A program made the position numbers and the translations under genes. The notes beneath the pieces are model-generated. The model searched no databases. It had not been told where the DNA came from and saw nothing but the letters and a program-made list of their open reading frames with translations. This document shows, one piece after another, positions 34,733 through 43,433 of a stretch of DNA of 64,000 nt (position 1 is the first letter of the stretch; every line of letters starts with the position of its first letter). The DNA is from Flavobacterium sp. Root935 (lineage in GTDB: Bacteria > Bacteroidota > Bacteroidia > Flavobacteriales > Flavobacteriaceae). Location: assembly GCF_001429295.1 (NCBI RefSeq), contig NZ_LMJL01000001.1, positions 79,678 through 143,677 on the forward strand, in the 5' to 3' direction.

Positions 34733-36130
34733 TTACTTTGTTAAAATGGCATTTAAGCTTTCCCAAATGTTTTGTGAAGCCTGCGTAGGATTTGGTCCAA
34801 CAATAATTTCAAACCATTTTTTACTTTCTTTTACACTAGAAATATTTCCATCAATTATATCTTTAACAATTGAGGTTAGATCTTTTTTATCTCTCACCCA
34901 CAAAGCCGCATCTTCTGATGGTTTTGATCTAAAATGAATATACTTGTAATTTTGTCCGATATCTCGAATTCCTTTTTTTAATTGAGGTTGCTCGTAATCA
35001 AAAAACAGACATGATTTATCATGAGCAGAAAAATCAAAGACCATTGAAGACGCAATGTTGCCAACGAATTCAGTATATTCACAAATATTAGCCTGCAGTG
35101 CAAAATCTTCTTTAGTAGGCATAATTTCATCCCAGCTTTGTCCAACTGGGCTCCATAAAGGATCTATACTCGTAATTACATCTTTATATTTTTTTAAAAC
35201 CTCATCATAGCGATCTGTAAAATCTACAGGACATTTTCTATAAATAATTCCTAAAGAATATCCGTCCTTATTTAACTCTTTAACAGACAATGCCAAATCT
35301 TCAAGATAATATTGATCTAAAGGAGATGTAACAATATCATCGCCAGAATAGCAGATGTATTTTTTATTAGGATCTAGGTTATAAGATTTATAAAAATCTT
35401 CTTTTGACTGCAAAAGGCTTTTGTCAAAATGACTTTCAAATTGTGGAGTTCCCGTTACAAAAATTTGATTTTCATTTACATATGGGCAATACATTAAAAC
35501 CTCTTTTTTCATGTATTCACTCCACACAAAATAGTAATCTGTTTCTACAAGAGTTGTTGCTTTTGGAAGATTGTCCCAAGAAAAAATAAACGTTCCTGTT
35601 GGGATTCCTAAATCTTGAGCTGCCAAAATTGATGAAATTGCTTGTGTTGGACGCTGATTGGTACAAAAGACAAAATCTGGCTTATGAGCTTCTAGCTGTT
35701 TTTTACTTTCTCTATATTTATTTGTAGTGCGTTCTGCTTTTTTTATTTGATTTCGAACAAAATTTATTCCTTTTTTATTAGATCCAAAAGCTGTTAATGC
35801 ATCTACCATTAAACTTTTAACTAAATTATTTAGGCCTTTGTAAGATTGAGGAAAATTATATGTGTTGTAAACAACTTCATTAAACTTTTTATCAAAAAAA
35901 TTCAACTCCATTCTTTTACGAGAACGACTATAAACCAAAGTTAAAGGATGTAGGGATTTCTCTTTAATCTGCAACTCTTTGAAACCTAACTTTTCGGTAA
36001 TAGAAAATGGAGTATTATTCCAATAAGTAATATCAAACCCACTTTTCTCTCCTATTTCTTTAAAAGAAGTTAAGGCAAAATTTCTAAGTCCAACGCCGTC
36101 TGGCAAAAAGATAAATATGTTTTTTTTCAT
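34733..36130 (-). CDS. Unassigned protein, possible GT-B glycosyltransferase
   Basis: A 465-residue soluble protein whose family I cannot name. It begins with a Rossmann-like FIFLPDGVGLRNFAL and has a central FCTNQRPTQAISSILAAQDLGIPTG segment, a TGTPQFESHFDKS linker and KYICYSGDD. A late NIASSMVFDFSAHDKSCLFFDYEQPQ is reminiscent of glycerophosphotransferase/GT-B donor domains. It lies immediately downstream of the pyruvyl transferase and nonulosonate genes. That makes it a candidate transferase for the CMP-activated sugar, but this rests on position only. Confidence 0.6.
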   Translation of the reverse strand: MKKNIFIFLPDGVGLRNFALTSFKEIGEKSGFDITYWNNTPFSITEKLGFKELQIKEKSLHPLTLVYSRSRKRMELNFFDKKFNEVVYNTYNFPQSYKGLNNLVKSLMVDALTAFGSNKKGINFVRNQIKKAERTTNKYRESKKQLEAHKPDFVFCTNQRPTQAISSILAAQDLGIPTGTFIFSWDNLPKATTLVETDYYFVWSEYMKKEVLMYCPYVNENQIFVTGTPQFESHFDKSLLQSKEDFYKSYNLDPNKKYICYSGDDIVTSPLDQYYLEDLALSVKELNKDGYSLGIIYRKCPVDFTDRYDEVLKKYKDVITSIDPLWSPVGQSWDEIMPTKEDFALQANICEYTEFVGNIASSMVFDFSAHDKSCLFFDYEQPQLKKGIRDIGQNYKYIHFRSKPSEDAALWVRDKKDLTSIVKDIIDGNISSVKESKKWFEIIVGPNPTQASQNIWESLNAILTK

Positions 36131-36171
36131 TTAAAATAAGAGGCTAAAAAAATCTGCAGTTTAATAAAGTA

Positions 36172-36993
36172 TTATTTTTTAAAAGGACAAACATTCAAAA
36201 GTCCATCGCATAATTGATCTATAATTTCTCGTTTAGGAAGATTCGGAAGTTCTTTAAAAAGATTTTCTAATTCTGAATTAGAAAATTTTTCAAGTCTAAT
36301 TTCAGGTTTAACAAAAGGCAGCTGGACAGATTCAAAATAATCTTGATATTTAATATCATCTCCGAATACTTTTTCTGAAAACTTCTGCCAAACAGCGGGA
36401 ATATTATATGCATGAGCTACTATAACTCCATGAAGGGAAGATGATACTATTTTTTCACATTGGAGAAATTCTATTGTTTTTGCTTCAATATCATTTGTCA
36501 TTAAATCTATAAGCAGTACTTCTGGATTATCTGTAAACCAATTTTGAACTAGTCTATAATCATTATAGTGAGGTATAAAACCGTATTTATATTTTTTTTC
36601 TATTGTTGGATTAAAATATCTCGGCAATAATAATGCTGGATCTCCATAAACTTCAGGAACATCATAAGAAAGATCTAAAAGAAATTTTCTTGTTTGCGGA
36701 CCTCGTACAGCTAAAAAAACTGCCTTTTTTATTTTTATATTTTGATCTATAATTCCACTTCCCCAAACAATACATTTATGATTTGCATTTGCCAAAACAC
36801 TTCCGACAGTTACATAAATTGGAATTATGTAATCTAGCAATGAGAACTTTTTTGGCCACGCAAAAACAACTTTTTTTGAAGAGATTTTTTCTACTAGATA
36901 TTTTCCAACAAGATCTCCATAATTTTCTCTTTTTTTACCTTGAATGATTTTTTCATTCCACCAAAAAAGCCTAATTGTATTTGAGAAAAACAT
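36172..36993 (-). CDS. Polysaccharide pyruvyl transferase family protein
   Basis: A PF04230-type enzyme of 273 aa, expected to transfer pyruvate from phosphoenolpyruvate to a sugar as a ketal. Family features are the early ENYGDLVGKYL, VWGSGIIDQN, LAVRGPQTRKFL, VYGDPALLLPRY and the late SSSLHGVIVAHAYNIP with the SxxHG motif. It follows the nonulosonate synthase by 4 nt, suggesting action on the same glycan. Confidence 0.85.
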   Translation of the reverse strand: MFFSNTIRLFWWNEKIIQGKKRENYGDLVGKYLVEKISSKKVVFAWPKKFSLLDYIIPIYVTVGSVLANANHKCIVWGSGIIDQNIKIKKAVFLAVRGPQTRKFLLDLSYDVPEVYGDPALLLPRYFNPTIEKKYKYGFIPHYNDYRLVQNWFTDNPEVLLIDLMTNDIEAKTIEFLQCEKIVSSSLHGVIVAHAYNIPAVWQKFSEKVFGDDIKYQDYFESVQLPFVKPEIRLEKFSNSELENLFKELPNLPKREIIDQLCDGLLNVCPFKK

Positions 36994-36997
36994 ATTA

Positions 36998-37873
36998 TTA
37001 AACCTTTTTGTTTTTTAGTTTATCTCTTTGAATTTGTTCAATTGGTAAAATATCAGAGGACTTAAAAGCTAATGCTTGATAAACTGCATTTAAATCACGA
37101 GTAAGTTTACGCAATCCCATTGGTTCCAAAGAAGCCGCATGATCTGTACCCTTCCAAGTTCTGTCTAAAGTATAATGTCTTTCTATAATATTGGCTCCTA
37201 AAGTATAAGCTGCAATATCAACGGCAATACCCAAATGATGTCCTGAAAAGCCAATATGTTTGACTTTATGTTCGTATTTTTGTTTTAAAATATTAATATC
37301 CAAAAGACATACATCTTCAAAAGGAACGGGATATCCTGATGTACAATTGTATAAAACTAAATCTTTGTTTCGTTGTTTTTGTGTAAAGAATTCAACTAAA
37401 GTATCTGTTTCTTCTTTAGTAGTCATTCCAGTAGAAATATGAATCTCACCTGAATAATTGTCACTTAGCCAGCCCAGCATTTCAAAATTATTATTGCAGG
37501 CAGAAGGAATTTTAATAAAATCTGGATTTAACGAAGCAATTTCTTTTGCAGATGTTGTATCCCAAACTGATGTGGAATATGTAATTCCGATTTCATCACA
37601 ATACGTTTTTAATTCTCTGTGCTGCTCAAGATCAAATTCTAAAAATTCTCTGTGTTCTCCATAAGTTTCACCATATGAATTAGAGAAATTTGGATGTGGC
37701 GCATTATATTGTTCTTCTGTTAGAAGCTCTTTATTATTACGCTTTTGGAATTTAACTGCATCTGCGTTTCCGAAGATTTTGGCTATTTTAATTAACTCTT
37801 TGGCTATTTCCATTTCACCTTTATGATTACATCCAATTTCTGCAATCACATAAGGTTTCTTAAATTCCTTCAT
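36998..37873 (-). CDS. NeuB-family nonulosonate synthase without SAF domain
   Basis: Condenses phosphoenolpyruvate with a six-carbon aldose to give a nine-carbon ulosonic acid. Visible motifs: AEIGCNHKG (11-19), VKFQ (40-43), ISTGM (146-150), YNCTSGYP (175-182), IERHYTLDR (230-238) and GTDHAASLEP (242-251). At 291 residues only the TIM barrel is present. The C-terminal SAF/antifreeze-like domain of usual NeuB (about 345 aa) is absent, with the protein ending in a Lys-rich tail. It overlaps the cytidylyltransferase-HAD gene by 14 nt. The product (Neu5Ac, Kdn, legionaminate or another) cannot be read off. Confidence 0.88.
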   Translation of the reverse strand: MKEFKKPYVIAEIGCNHKGEMEIAKELIKIAKIFGNADAVKFQKRNNKELLTEEQYNAPHPNFSNSYGETYGEHREFLEFDLEQHRELKTYCDEIGITYSTSVWDTTSAKEIASLNPDFIKIPSACNNNFEMLGWLSDNYSGEIHISTGMTTKEETDTLVEFFTQKQRNKDLVLYNCTSGYPVPFEDVCLLDINILKQKYEHKVKHIGFSGHHLGIAVDIAAYTLGANIIERHYTLDRTWKGTDHAASLEPMGLRKLTRDLNAVYQALAFKSSDILPIEQIQRDKLKNKKV

Positions 37874-39026
37874 AACGTTTGTTGTACTTTATTAAAATTT
37901 CACAAGTTTCTCTTATTGCACCAGCGCCAGATTGATGTGTCAAAATATAATCTGCATTTGCTTTAACAATTTCTATTGCATCTGCAGGTGTAAACGACCA
38001 TCCGACACTGCAAATATTGGCCAAATCATTTACATCATCTCCCACATATGAAACGGCGCCAAAACTACTATTTCTCTCGGAAAGAAAATGTGTTAAAAAC
38101 GAAAACTTATCTTTTATTCCTAAAAAAGTATGTTTAATCTGCAATTTCTTCATTCTCTGCGCAACTAACTCAGAATTTTCTGAGGTCATTACCACAACTT
38201 CAATATTATTTTGTCTTAATATTTCTAATCCCATTCCGTCGCGCATGTCGAATTTTTTTGCCATTTCGCCATTTGCGTCATAATAAACACATCCATCAGT
38301 AAAAACGCCATCAACATCTAAAACCAAATAGTCAATACGTTGGTGTACTTTCTTTTTCTTCTGACGATCTGCCAAGAGTTTTTCAATAATATCCCAATCT
38401 GACAAACTATCAATCTCTACAAGAGACTCTTCGTCCATTTTTACTAGACCAATTGAACCGCTAACTCTATTTTTTGAATTTAAAAAAGCTTCTTTATTTG
38501 TTGCATATACGGCTCCGTTTTCAATCAACAATCCATCAAAATCTTGGCGTCTTGGTCTTTTAAAAACATCATAATTTTGAGGAGTTCCATCTGAATTCCA
38601 TGTGAATCGATGTGTATTTACGACTGTCAAAGCCGATTCTTTTTTATTAACAAGAATTTCGTTTAACGTTGCATTAATATCTTGAGCTTTTGTAATTGGT
38701 GAGGTTGCCTGTAATAAACATAAAATATCAAAATCATTATTTATCAATTCTGCGAATTCGAGCATAGCACTTTCTGTAGATGCTGTATCAGAAGCATTTT
38801 CATCATTTCGTAAAAGAGTTTTTACTTTTGGGGTCCAAAAATATTCTCTTTTAATATAATCTATAATTTCTTGATCATCTGTAAAAATGTAAACTTCATC
38901 TAATTCTGAGAAAATAGCTTCTGTTAGAACCCATGAAAAAAGTGGTCTTCCAAGCATCTTCTTTTTATTTTTTCCTGGGATCCCTTTTGAATTTTTACGA
39001 AGTGGAATTATGGCTGTTTTTTTCAT
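37860..39026 (-). CDS. Bifunctional acylneuraminate cytidylyltransferase / KdsC-like HAD phosphatase
   Basis: A 388-residue fusion. Residues 1-225 are a CMP-nonulosonate synthetase: the CTP-binding RKNSKGIPGKN (10-20), QATSP (106-110), ENGAVYATNK (169-178) and a terminal EIDSLSDWDI. Residues 230-388 are a C0-type HAD phosphatase: DVDGVFTDG (Asp237, Asp239), MTSENS, GIKDK, GDDVND (329-334) and SGAGAIRE. The same order occurs in animal CMP-sialate synthetase. It suggests a 9-phosphate intermediate is dephosphorylated before activation. Expressed just after a strong terminator hairpin. Confidence 0.9.
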   Translation of the reverse strand: MKKTAIIPLRKNSKGIPGKNKKKMLGRPLFSWVLTEAIFSELDEVYIFTDDQEIIDYIKREYFWTPKVKTLLRNDENASDTASTESAMLEFAELINNDFDILCLLQATSPITKAQDINATLNEILVNKKESALTVVNTHRFTWNSDGTPQNYDVFKRPRRQDFDGLLIENGAVYATNKEAFLNSKNRVSGSIGLVKMDEESLVEIDSLSDWDIIEKLLADRQKKKKVHQRIDYLVLDVDGVFTDGCVYYDANGEMAKKFDMRDGMGLEILRQNNIEVVVMTSENSELVAQRMKKLQIKHTFLGIKDKFSFLTHFLSERNSSFGAVSYVGDDVNDLANICSVGWSFTPADAIEIVKANADYILTHQSGAGAIRETCEILIKYNKRYEGI

Positions 39027-39038
39027 AACTTTATTATT

Positions 39039-39066
39039 TAAAAAAATTAGTCTGTTTCAGACTAAT
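39039..39066 (-). terminator. Intrinsic terminator/attenuator before the nonulosonate unit
   Basis: On the minus strand ATTAGTCTG and CAGACTAAT (complement of 39046-39066) form a perfect 9-bp stem with a 3-base loop, directly followed by six Ts. It lies 3 nt after the methyltransferase stop and about 20 nt before the next ATG. No promoter fits in that gap, so partial read-through or attenuation is likely. Confidence 0.85.
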
Positions 39067-39068
39067 AC

Positions 39069-39695
39069 TTAGTTTTGTGATCCCGAAGTATTTGATTTCT
39101 TTATCAGATTAAAAATTGACTGCTTTCTCCATTCTGCATAATTTTCAATTTCAAAACCATGTTTTTTGAAAATTTCAATCAGTTCGTTGTATGTATAATC
39201 ACTTAGCCAACCGTTTTTTTCTCTTGTCAATGTAACAATATCAGAACAGCAATAAGAAACAACAACTTGTTTAATGTCTTTAGAAATAATTTCGAAAACC
39301 CTATCAATATCATAAACATATTCTAAAACACCACTGAAAACCACTGCTTGATATTTTGAAAAATCGATATCTATTGTCCCGTTTAAATCACAAACTACGG
39401 TTTCATCAAATCTCTTTACGATATCAGAGGGCGTATAACTTCTATAGTTTGAAAGATATTTTTTTAAGAACATATTACCAGCGCCAAATTCAATTATATC
39501 TGAATCAAGCGCAATAAAATCTCCTAGAATTGCCGTTCTTTCATTCCAATCTATAAATAATTCATTTTTGTCCTGCCATCTTTCAATATCAGATTTTTTC
39601 TCATTTCTGATTTGGCTGGTTGATTCCTCAATTTTATGTACTCTCGAATCTATATTTTTTATGCCCTTCAGTATTTTTAGTATTTTCTCTATCAT
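39069..39695 (-). CDS. SAM-dependent methyltransferase-like protein
   Basis: A class I methyltransferase-like protein of about 208 aa. The SAM loop is IIEFGAGNMFLKKYL, followed by VVCDLNG and a VVFSGVLEYVYDIDRVF segment. The N-terminal 40 residues look helical, possibly coiled coil. Start 39695 is preferred because it makes a TAATG overlap with the upstream gene; the longer frame begins at 39716. Target may be a sugar hydroxyl; chain-end capping is one possibility. Followed by a terminator. Confidence 0.75.
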   Translation of the reverse strand: MIEKILKILKGIKNIDSRVHKIEESTSQIRNEKKSDIERWQDKNELFIDWNERTAILGDFIALDSDIIEFGAGNMFLKKYLSNYRSYTPSDIVKRFDETVVCDLNGTIDIDFSKYQAVVFSGVLEYVYDIDRVFEIISKDIKQVVVSYCCSDIVTLTREKNGWLSDYTYNELIEIFKKHGFEIENYAEWRKQSIFNLIKKSNTSGSQN

Positions 39696-40759
39696 TATAG
39701 TTTTATTTTTAGACAAATTTTGTTTTCATTTATAAAATATTGATATGGTGCATTTCTGCAAAATGAAATTATGACTTCTAAAAGCAAATTGTTTATTATT
39801 TGAAAATCGTAGTATTCCGTATACTTTCTCCCTATAAATCTTTTGATTAAGTTTTTCGTTTTATTCTCATTCACAGTTTTTTTGATTTCGATTTCTGCAA
39901 TTGAATTTTTCAAATCAATCAACGTGCCTCGAAGCAAAGCATCGACTGCCGCTTTTTCATTTGTTATGGAAATAAAAACATTAGGATTCTCCAAAGATTG
40001 ATAATCATCCGGATTCGGAATTACTCCCCAATCAAAGTTAAGATTGGCCTTGCTTTTTTTTAATTTATCGGCTTGTAAAAGATATCTAGAATTAATTTTT
40101 TCTAATGAAGTATGAAAACCTGTTTTATTTTGAACTGAACGATAAACTTTAGGATGCCATTGATGCAGCATCAAAATTTCCTTATCATAGTATTCAACTG
40201 ATATGCCCAGATTTTTTAACCTGACATGCATATCTGTATCTTCTGATCCCCAGCCATGGTAAAATTCGTCAAATCCGTTTATCTGCTTAAGCAAATCCGT
40301 TGGGTACAAAGTCATGCCCGTAGCATTCTCTGTCGAATTAAAACTAATTTTGTATTCTTCAAATGAACCGTTTTGATGACCTTGATTTTTATCTAAAAAA
40401 CCAACTTGAAAATATTTTACTGCCTTCTCATTTTTAAGTTCAAAAAGTCTGTTTACAAAATTAGGATGATAGATCATGTCTATATCTCCAACGAAAAAGA
40501 AGTCAGTCTTACATTGTTTAAGGGCAATATTAATGGCTCTGCATTTATTCCAAAGCTGTCTTGAAACTGGACAGTCAATAAAATTTATTTTAGAATAAGA
40601 ATGTACCAATTCTTTTAAACTGACTAAATAGTTTTTATCAGAACCATAATCTACAAAAAACAATTCAAATTGATCATTAGACTGATTTTTGAGCGAGTCT
40701 AAACATTTCTTCACAATGTTTAAATCGCGATTTCGATTGGTTAGCACAATTGATATCAA
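39695..40759 (-). CDS. Glycosyltransferase family 2, galactosyltransferase-like C-terminus
   Basis: A 354-residue GT-A enzyme with SIVLTNRNRDLNIV, FFVDYGSDKN, metal site GDIDMIY (92-94) and a second catalytic region GFDEFYHGWGSEDTDMHVRL. The latter pattern is shared with chondroitin synthase/beta-1,4-galactosyltransferase-like domains. The last about 110 residues are a helical tail with no family call. It starts 3 nt after its upstream GT2 neighbour. Confidence 0.85.
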   Translation of the reverse strand: MISIVLTNRNRDLNIVKKCLDSLKNQSNDQFELFFVDYGSDKNYLVSLKELVHSYSKINFIDCPVSRQLWNKCRAINIALKQCKTDFFFVGDIDMIYHPNFVNRLFELKNEKAVKYFQVGFLDKNQGHQNGSFEEYKISFNSTENATGMTLYPTDLLKQINGFDEFYHGWGSEDTDMHVRLKNLGISVEYYDKEILMLHQWHPKVYRSVQNKTGFHTSLEKINSRYLLQADKLKKSKANLNFDWGVIPNPDDYQSLENPNVFISITNEKAAVDALLRGTLIDLKNSIAEIEIKKTVNENKTKNLIKRFIGRKYTEYYDFQIINNLLLEVIISFCRNAPYQYFINENKICLKIKL

Positions 40760-40762
40760 CTT

Positions 40763-41542
40763 CTAGAATTTTTTTGGCTTATTTAAAATGAATTTTATCG
40801 CAAAACAGAATCTTAAAAACGCATAATATAAATCTATTATAAAATTTTTTATTAAAAAAAACAAAGAGCCAATGAGACCTTTAAGGACAGATAAAAATTT
40901 TATATCTATATGCCAGAGCTGGTAATTGCCAATCATATCATTCTTAAATCGAAAAAAAACTTGTTTTCTGGTTCTTTTGATTTCATAATGAAAAATCGAT
41001 TCAACAAATTCAATATCATAACCTTCGGCCAAAACTCTTTTCGACCATTCTTTATCTTCAAAAGTGGCTACGTCATTTCTAAAATTATGTTTTTCCCAAA
41101 CATCTCTATTAAAAGCGGATCCTGAAAAAATCAGTCCCGATTTGTTTGGATCAACTTTAGCTGAAACATTATTTATAAAATTCCTATAATCGTTTGTACT
41201 ATGGAGACATCTTAAACCTGCCAGATTCTGATTTTGAAGAAATTTTGACTTTATAAGTTTAAAAAAGTCATGGCTGACCGGATAAGAATGAGCACTAAAA
41301 ATAACGACAATTTTTTGACTTGCCTCCTTTGCAGCTAAATTGGCACTGCCTCCGTAACTAAAGTTTTTAATAGAAACAAATCTGCCTTTATACTGCTCAG
41401 TAACATCTTTACTTCTATCTGTTGATAAGTTGTCAATTACAATAATTTCATGAATATCATCAGCATATCTTTCCGTTAAATTTTTCAATAAAAATGATAA
41501 TGCTTCTGCCTGATTTTTATTTCTGATAACAACTGAAATCAT
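40763..41542 (-). CDS. Glycosyltransferase family 2, DxD-less variant
   Basis: A 259-residue GT-A protein with SVVIRNKNQAEAL, IIVIDNLSTDRS and GGSANLAAKEAS. The position usually holding DxD reads FSAHSYP (82-88), so the metal-binding aspartates are replaced. This is seen in some GT2 subgroups and may mark a different donor. A DKEWSKRV segment supplies the later acidic residues. Hydrophobic stretches near the C-terminus (about 210-245) suggest membrane association. Confidence 0.8.
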   Translation of the reverse strand: MISVVIRNKNQAEALSFLLKNLTERYADDIHEIIVIDNLSTDRSKDVTEQYKGRFVSIKNFSYGGSANLAAKEASQKIVVIFSAHSYPVSHDFFKLIKSKFLQNQNLAGLRCLHSTNDYRNFINNVSAKVDPNKSGLIFSGSAFNRDVWEKHNFRNDVATFEDKEWSKRVLAEGYDIEFVESIFHYEIKRTRKQVFFRFKNDMIGNYQLWHIDIKFLSVLKGLIGSLFFLIKNFIIDLYYAFLRFCFAIKFILNKPKKF

Positions 41543-41578
41543 AAAGTTTTATTTAGTAATGAAGTCGAAAATTTGGGG

Positions 41579-42436
41579 TTATTTATATAATTTCAGTTTA
41601 CTTTTAAAAAATCTTAAAGGCTTAGTTATAATCCTGCCGATTTTATATTCTAGAGATTTTTTAATTTTTTGCTCGCTTGTTTTATATCGTTTTAATAAAA
41701 AAATAAAATAATACAAAGTCATATCAAAATTCTCAATATAAATTTCTTTGTGCTTTGTATATACATACTCTATATTGCTTTCAACATGATTCGCTAAAGT
41801 GTCGGTAAGCATTGATTTTTTCGATTTACGGTAAAAAAACAAAAACTCTTCTATAAATTTGAACTTCCAACCTCTCTTTGTAATATTAATCCAAAACTCC
41901 CAATCTTCGAAGCCTTTTTTCATGTTCTCGTCATAACCGCCAACTTCTTCCCAACATTTTTTTCTGTATAAAGAAGACGCCGTTAAAATATTTTCATACA
42001 TTAAATCATTGCAATTGGAACCTTTAGCTTTTTCTTTATAAAAAACATTGTTTATGTTGTCTCTAAAAAATTCTCTATAGCTGGACACTATCGCTAGAGA
42101 TTCATCATTGTGCAGTTCTGGCACTAATTTTAATAAATAATTTTTATGCAAAATATCATCTGAGTCGAGGGCTAGAATAAATTCTCCATTAGAAATTTTA
42201 ATCCCTGCATTTCTTGCACTTGATAACCCGCCATTCTCTTTAAAAAGATATTTGAATCGGCTGTCTTTACCGCACCAATCTAAAGCAATTTCTTCAGTAT
42301 TATCGGGGCTCCCATCATTAACAATAATACATTCCCAATAATTATAAGTTTGGTCTAGCACTGACTGCAGGGTTTCTGTTAAAAAATGAGCCTGTTTATA
42401 ACAAGGAACAACTACTGATACTAAGACTGTTTCCAT
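41579..42436 (-). CDS. Glycosyltransferase family 2
   Basis: A 285-residue GT-A enzyme with VVVPCYKQAHFL, IIVNDGSPDNT, the metal site LDSDD (90-94) and FEDWEFWINI as the acidic catalytic region. A basic C-terminal tail follows. One of two consecutive DSDD-type GT2 genes in this block. Donor and acceptor unknown. Confidence 0.88.
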   Translation of the reverse strand: METVLVSVVVPCYKQAHFLTETLQSVLDQTYNYWECIIVNDGSPDNTEEIALDWCGKDSRFKYLFKENGGLSSARNAGIKISNGEFILALDSDDILHKNYLLKLVPELHNDESLAIVSSYREFFRDNINNVFYKEKAKGSNCNDLMYENILTASSLYRKKCWEEVGGYDENMKKGFEDWEFWINITKRGWKFKFIEEFLFFYRKSKKSMLTDTLANHVESNIEYVYTKHKEIYIENFDMTLYYFIFLLKRYKTSEQKIKKSLEYKIGRIITKPLRFFKSKLKLYK

Positions 42437-42439
42437 TAA

Positions 42440-43426
42440 TTAATTATTAATAACTTTTTTCAAATGATTTCTAAATGCATTCATGCCTATTCCTTTAATT
42501 TTAAATAGCTTGCTATTAAGAAAAAACATTAAACTAAATAGAAATCTTTTTTGCTTAAAGCTATACAACTTTGATTTTAAGTACCATTTAAAAATTGCAT
42601 TCGATTCCTTTTTGTTTTCTTCAAAATAAGGCATTACAAATTCAAGGATAATCTTACAGTTAAATTTTCGTAAATCTTCTTTATGGTTTACATTGGATAT
42701 TAGATGCAAATGTATATTATTGAATACAATAAGGGCTTCTAACATATTACCAATAAAGTTATTCTTTAAAACCTTTTCATCATCCTGCCGATAATAATTA
42801 TCTATTTTAAAATCTCTGTATATTTTTATCTCTTTAGACTGTGAAAGTACTTTAATATTAAAACTTAAATCCTGAAAACGCTTTAAATTTTCATCAAACT
42901 TACAATTTGTAATACTACTTTTTTTATAGAAGCATGCCATTATGGGCCAGGGAATTCTATAGCTCAAAAACATACTTAAATAATCTCCACTGTTCTTTAT
43001 TTCTGGATCTTTATTAATAGAAAATGATTGTTTTACATTTTCAATAAAATAAGCAGTATCCCTAACTAATAAATCTATGGAAAGATCATCGACTACTATG
43101 CTAGCTCTTTCTTCCAGACAAAAAGATTCACAAATATCATCAGAATCTAAAAACATTACATATTCACCTTTACTTTTCTCTAACCCTAAATTTCTACAGG
43201 CATTAGCTCCTTTTAAATGATTATCTGGACGATAATAAAATTTAAAACGGTTATCTTTACTTAAATATTTATTAATTATGTCTTCTGTGTGATCTGTTGA
43301 ACCATCATCAACAACAATGCATTCCCAATTTTGATAAGTTTGTGTAAAAATACTATCTAATGTTTCTGCAATGATATGTGCACGATTATAGGTTGGAATT
43401 ATTATAGAAACCTTTACTGAGTTCAT
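42440..43426 (-). CDS. Glycosyltransferase family 2
   Basis: A 328-residue GT-A enzyme from the preferred start at 43426 (MNSVKVSIIIPTYNR). The frame is open to 43450, but that would overlap the neighbouring gene. It has VVDDGSTDHT, LDSDD (94-97) and a KFDENLKRFQDL segment. No membrane helices. Located 7 nt after its upstream neighbour. Confidence 0.87.
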   Translation of the reverse strand: MNSVKVSIIIPTYNRAHIIAETLDSIFTQTYQNWECIVVDDGSTDHTEDIINKYLSKDNRFKFYYRPDNHLKGANACRNLGLEKSKGEYVMFLDSDDICESFCLEERASIVVDDLSIDLLVRDTAYFIENVKQSFSINKDPEIKNSGDYLSMFLSYRIPWPIMACFYKKSSITNCKFDENLKRFQDLSFNIKVLSQSKEIKIYRDFKIDNYYRQDDEKVLKNNFIGNMLEALIVFNNIHLHLISNVNHKEDLRKFNCKIILEFVMPYFEENKKESNAIFKWYLKSKLYSFKQKRFLFSLMFFLNSKLFKIKGIGMNAFRNHLKKVINN

Positions 43427-43433
43427 AGAGTTA

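Noticed and set aside
39697..39716. Seven-codon upstream extension of the methyltransferase
   Set aside because: It would overlap the upstream glycosyltransferase by 22 nt, whereas the ATG at 39695 makes the usual TAATG coupling.
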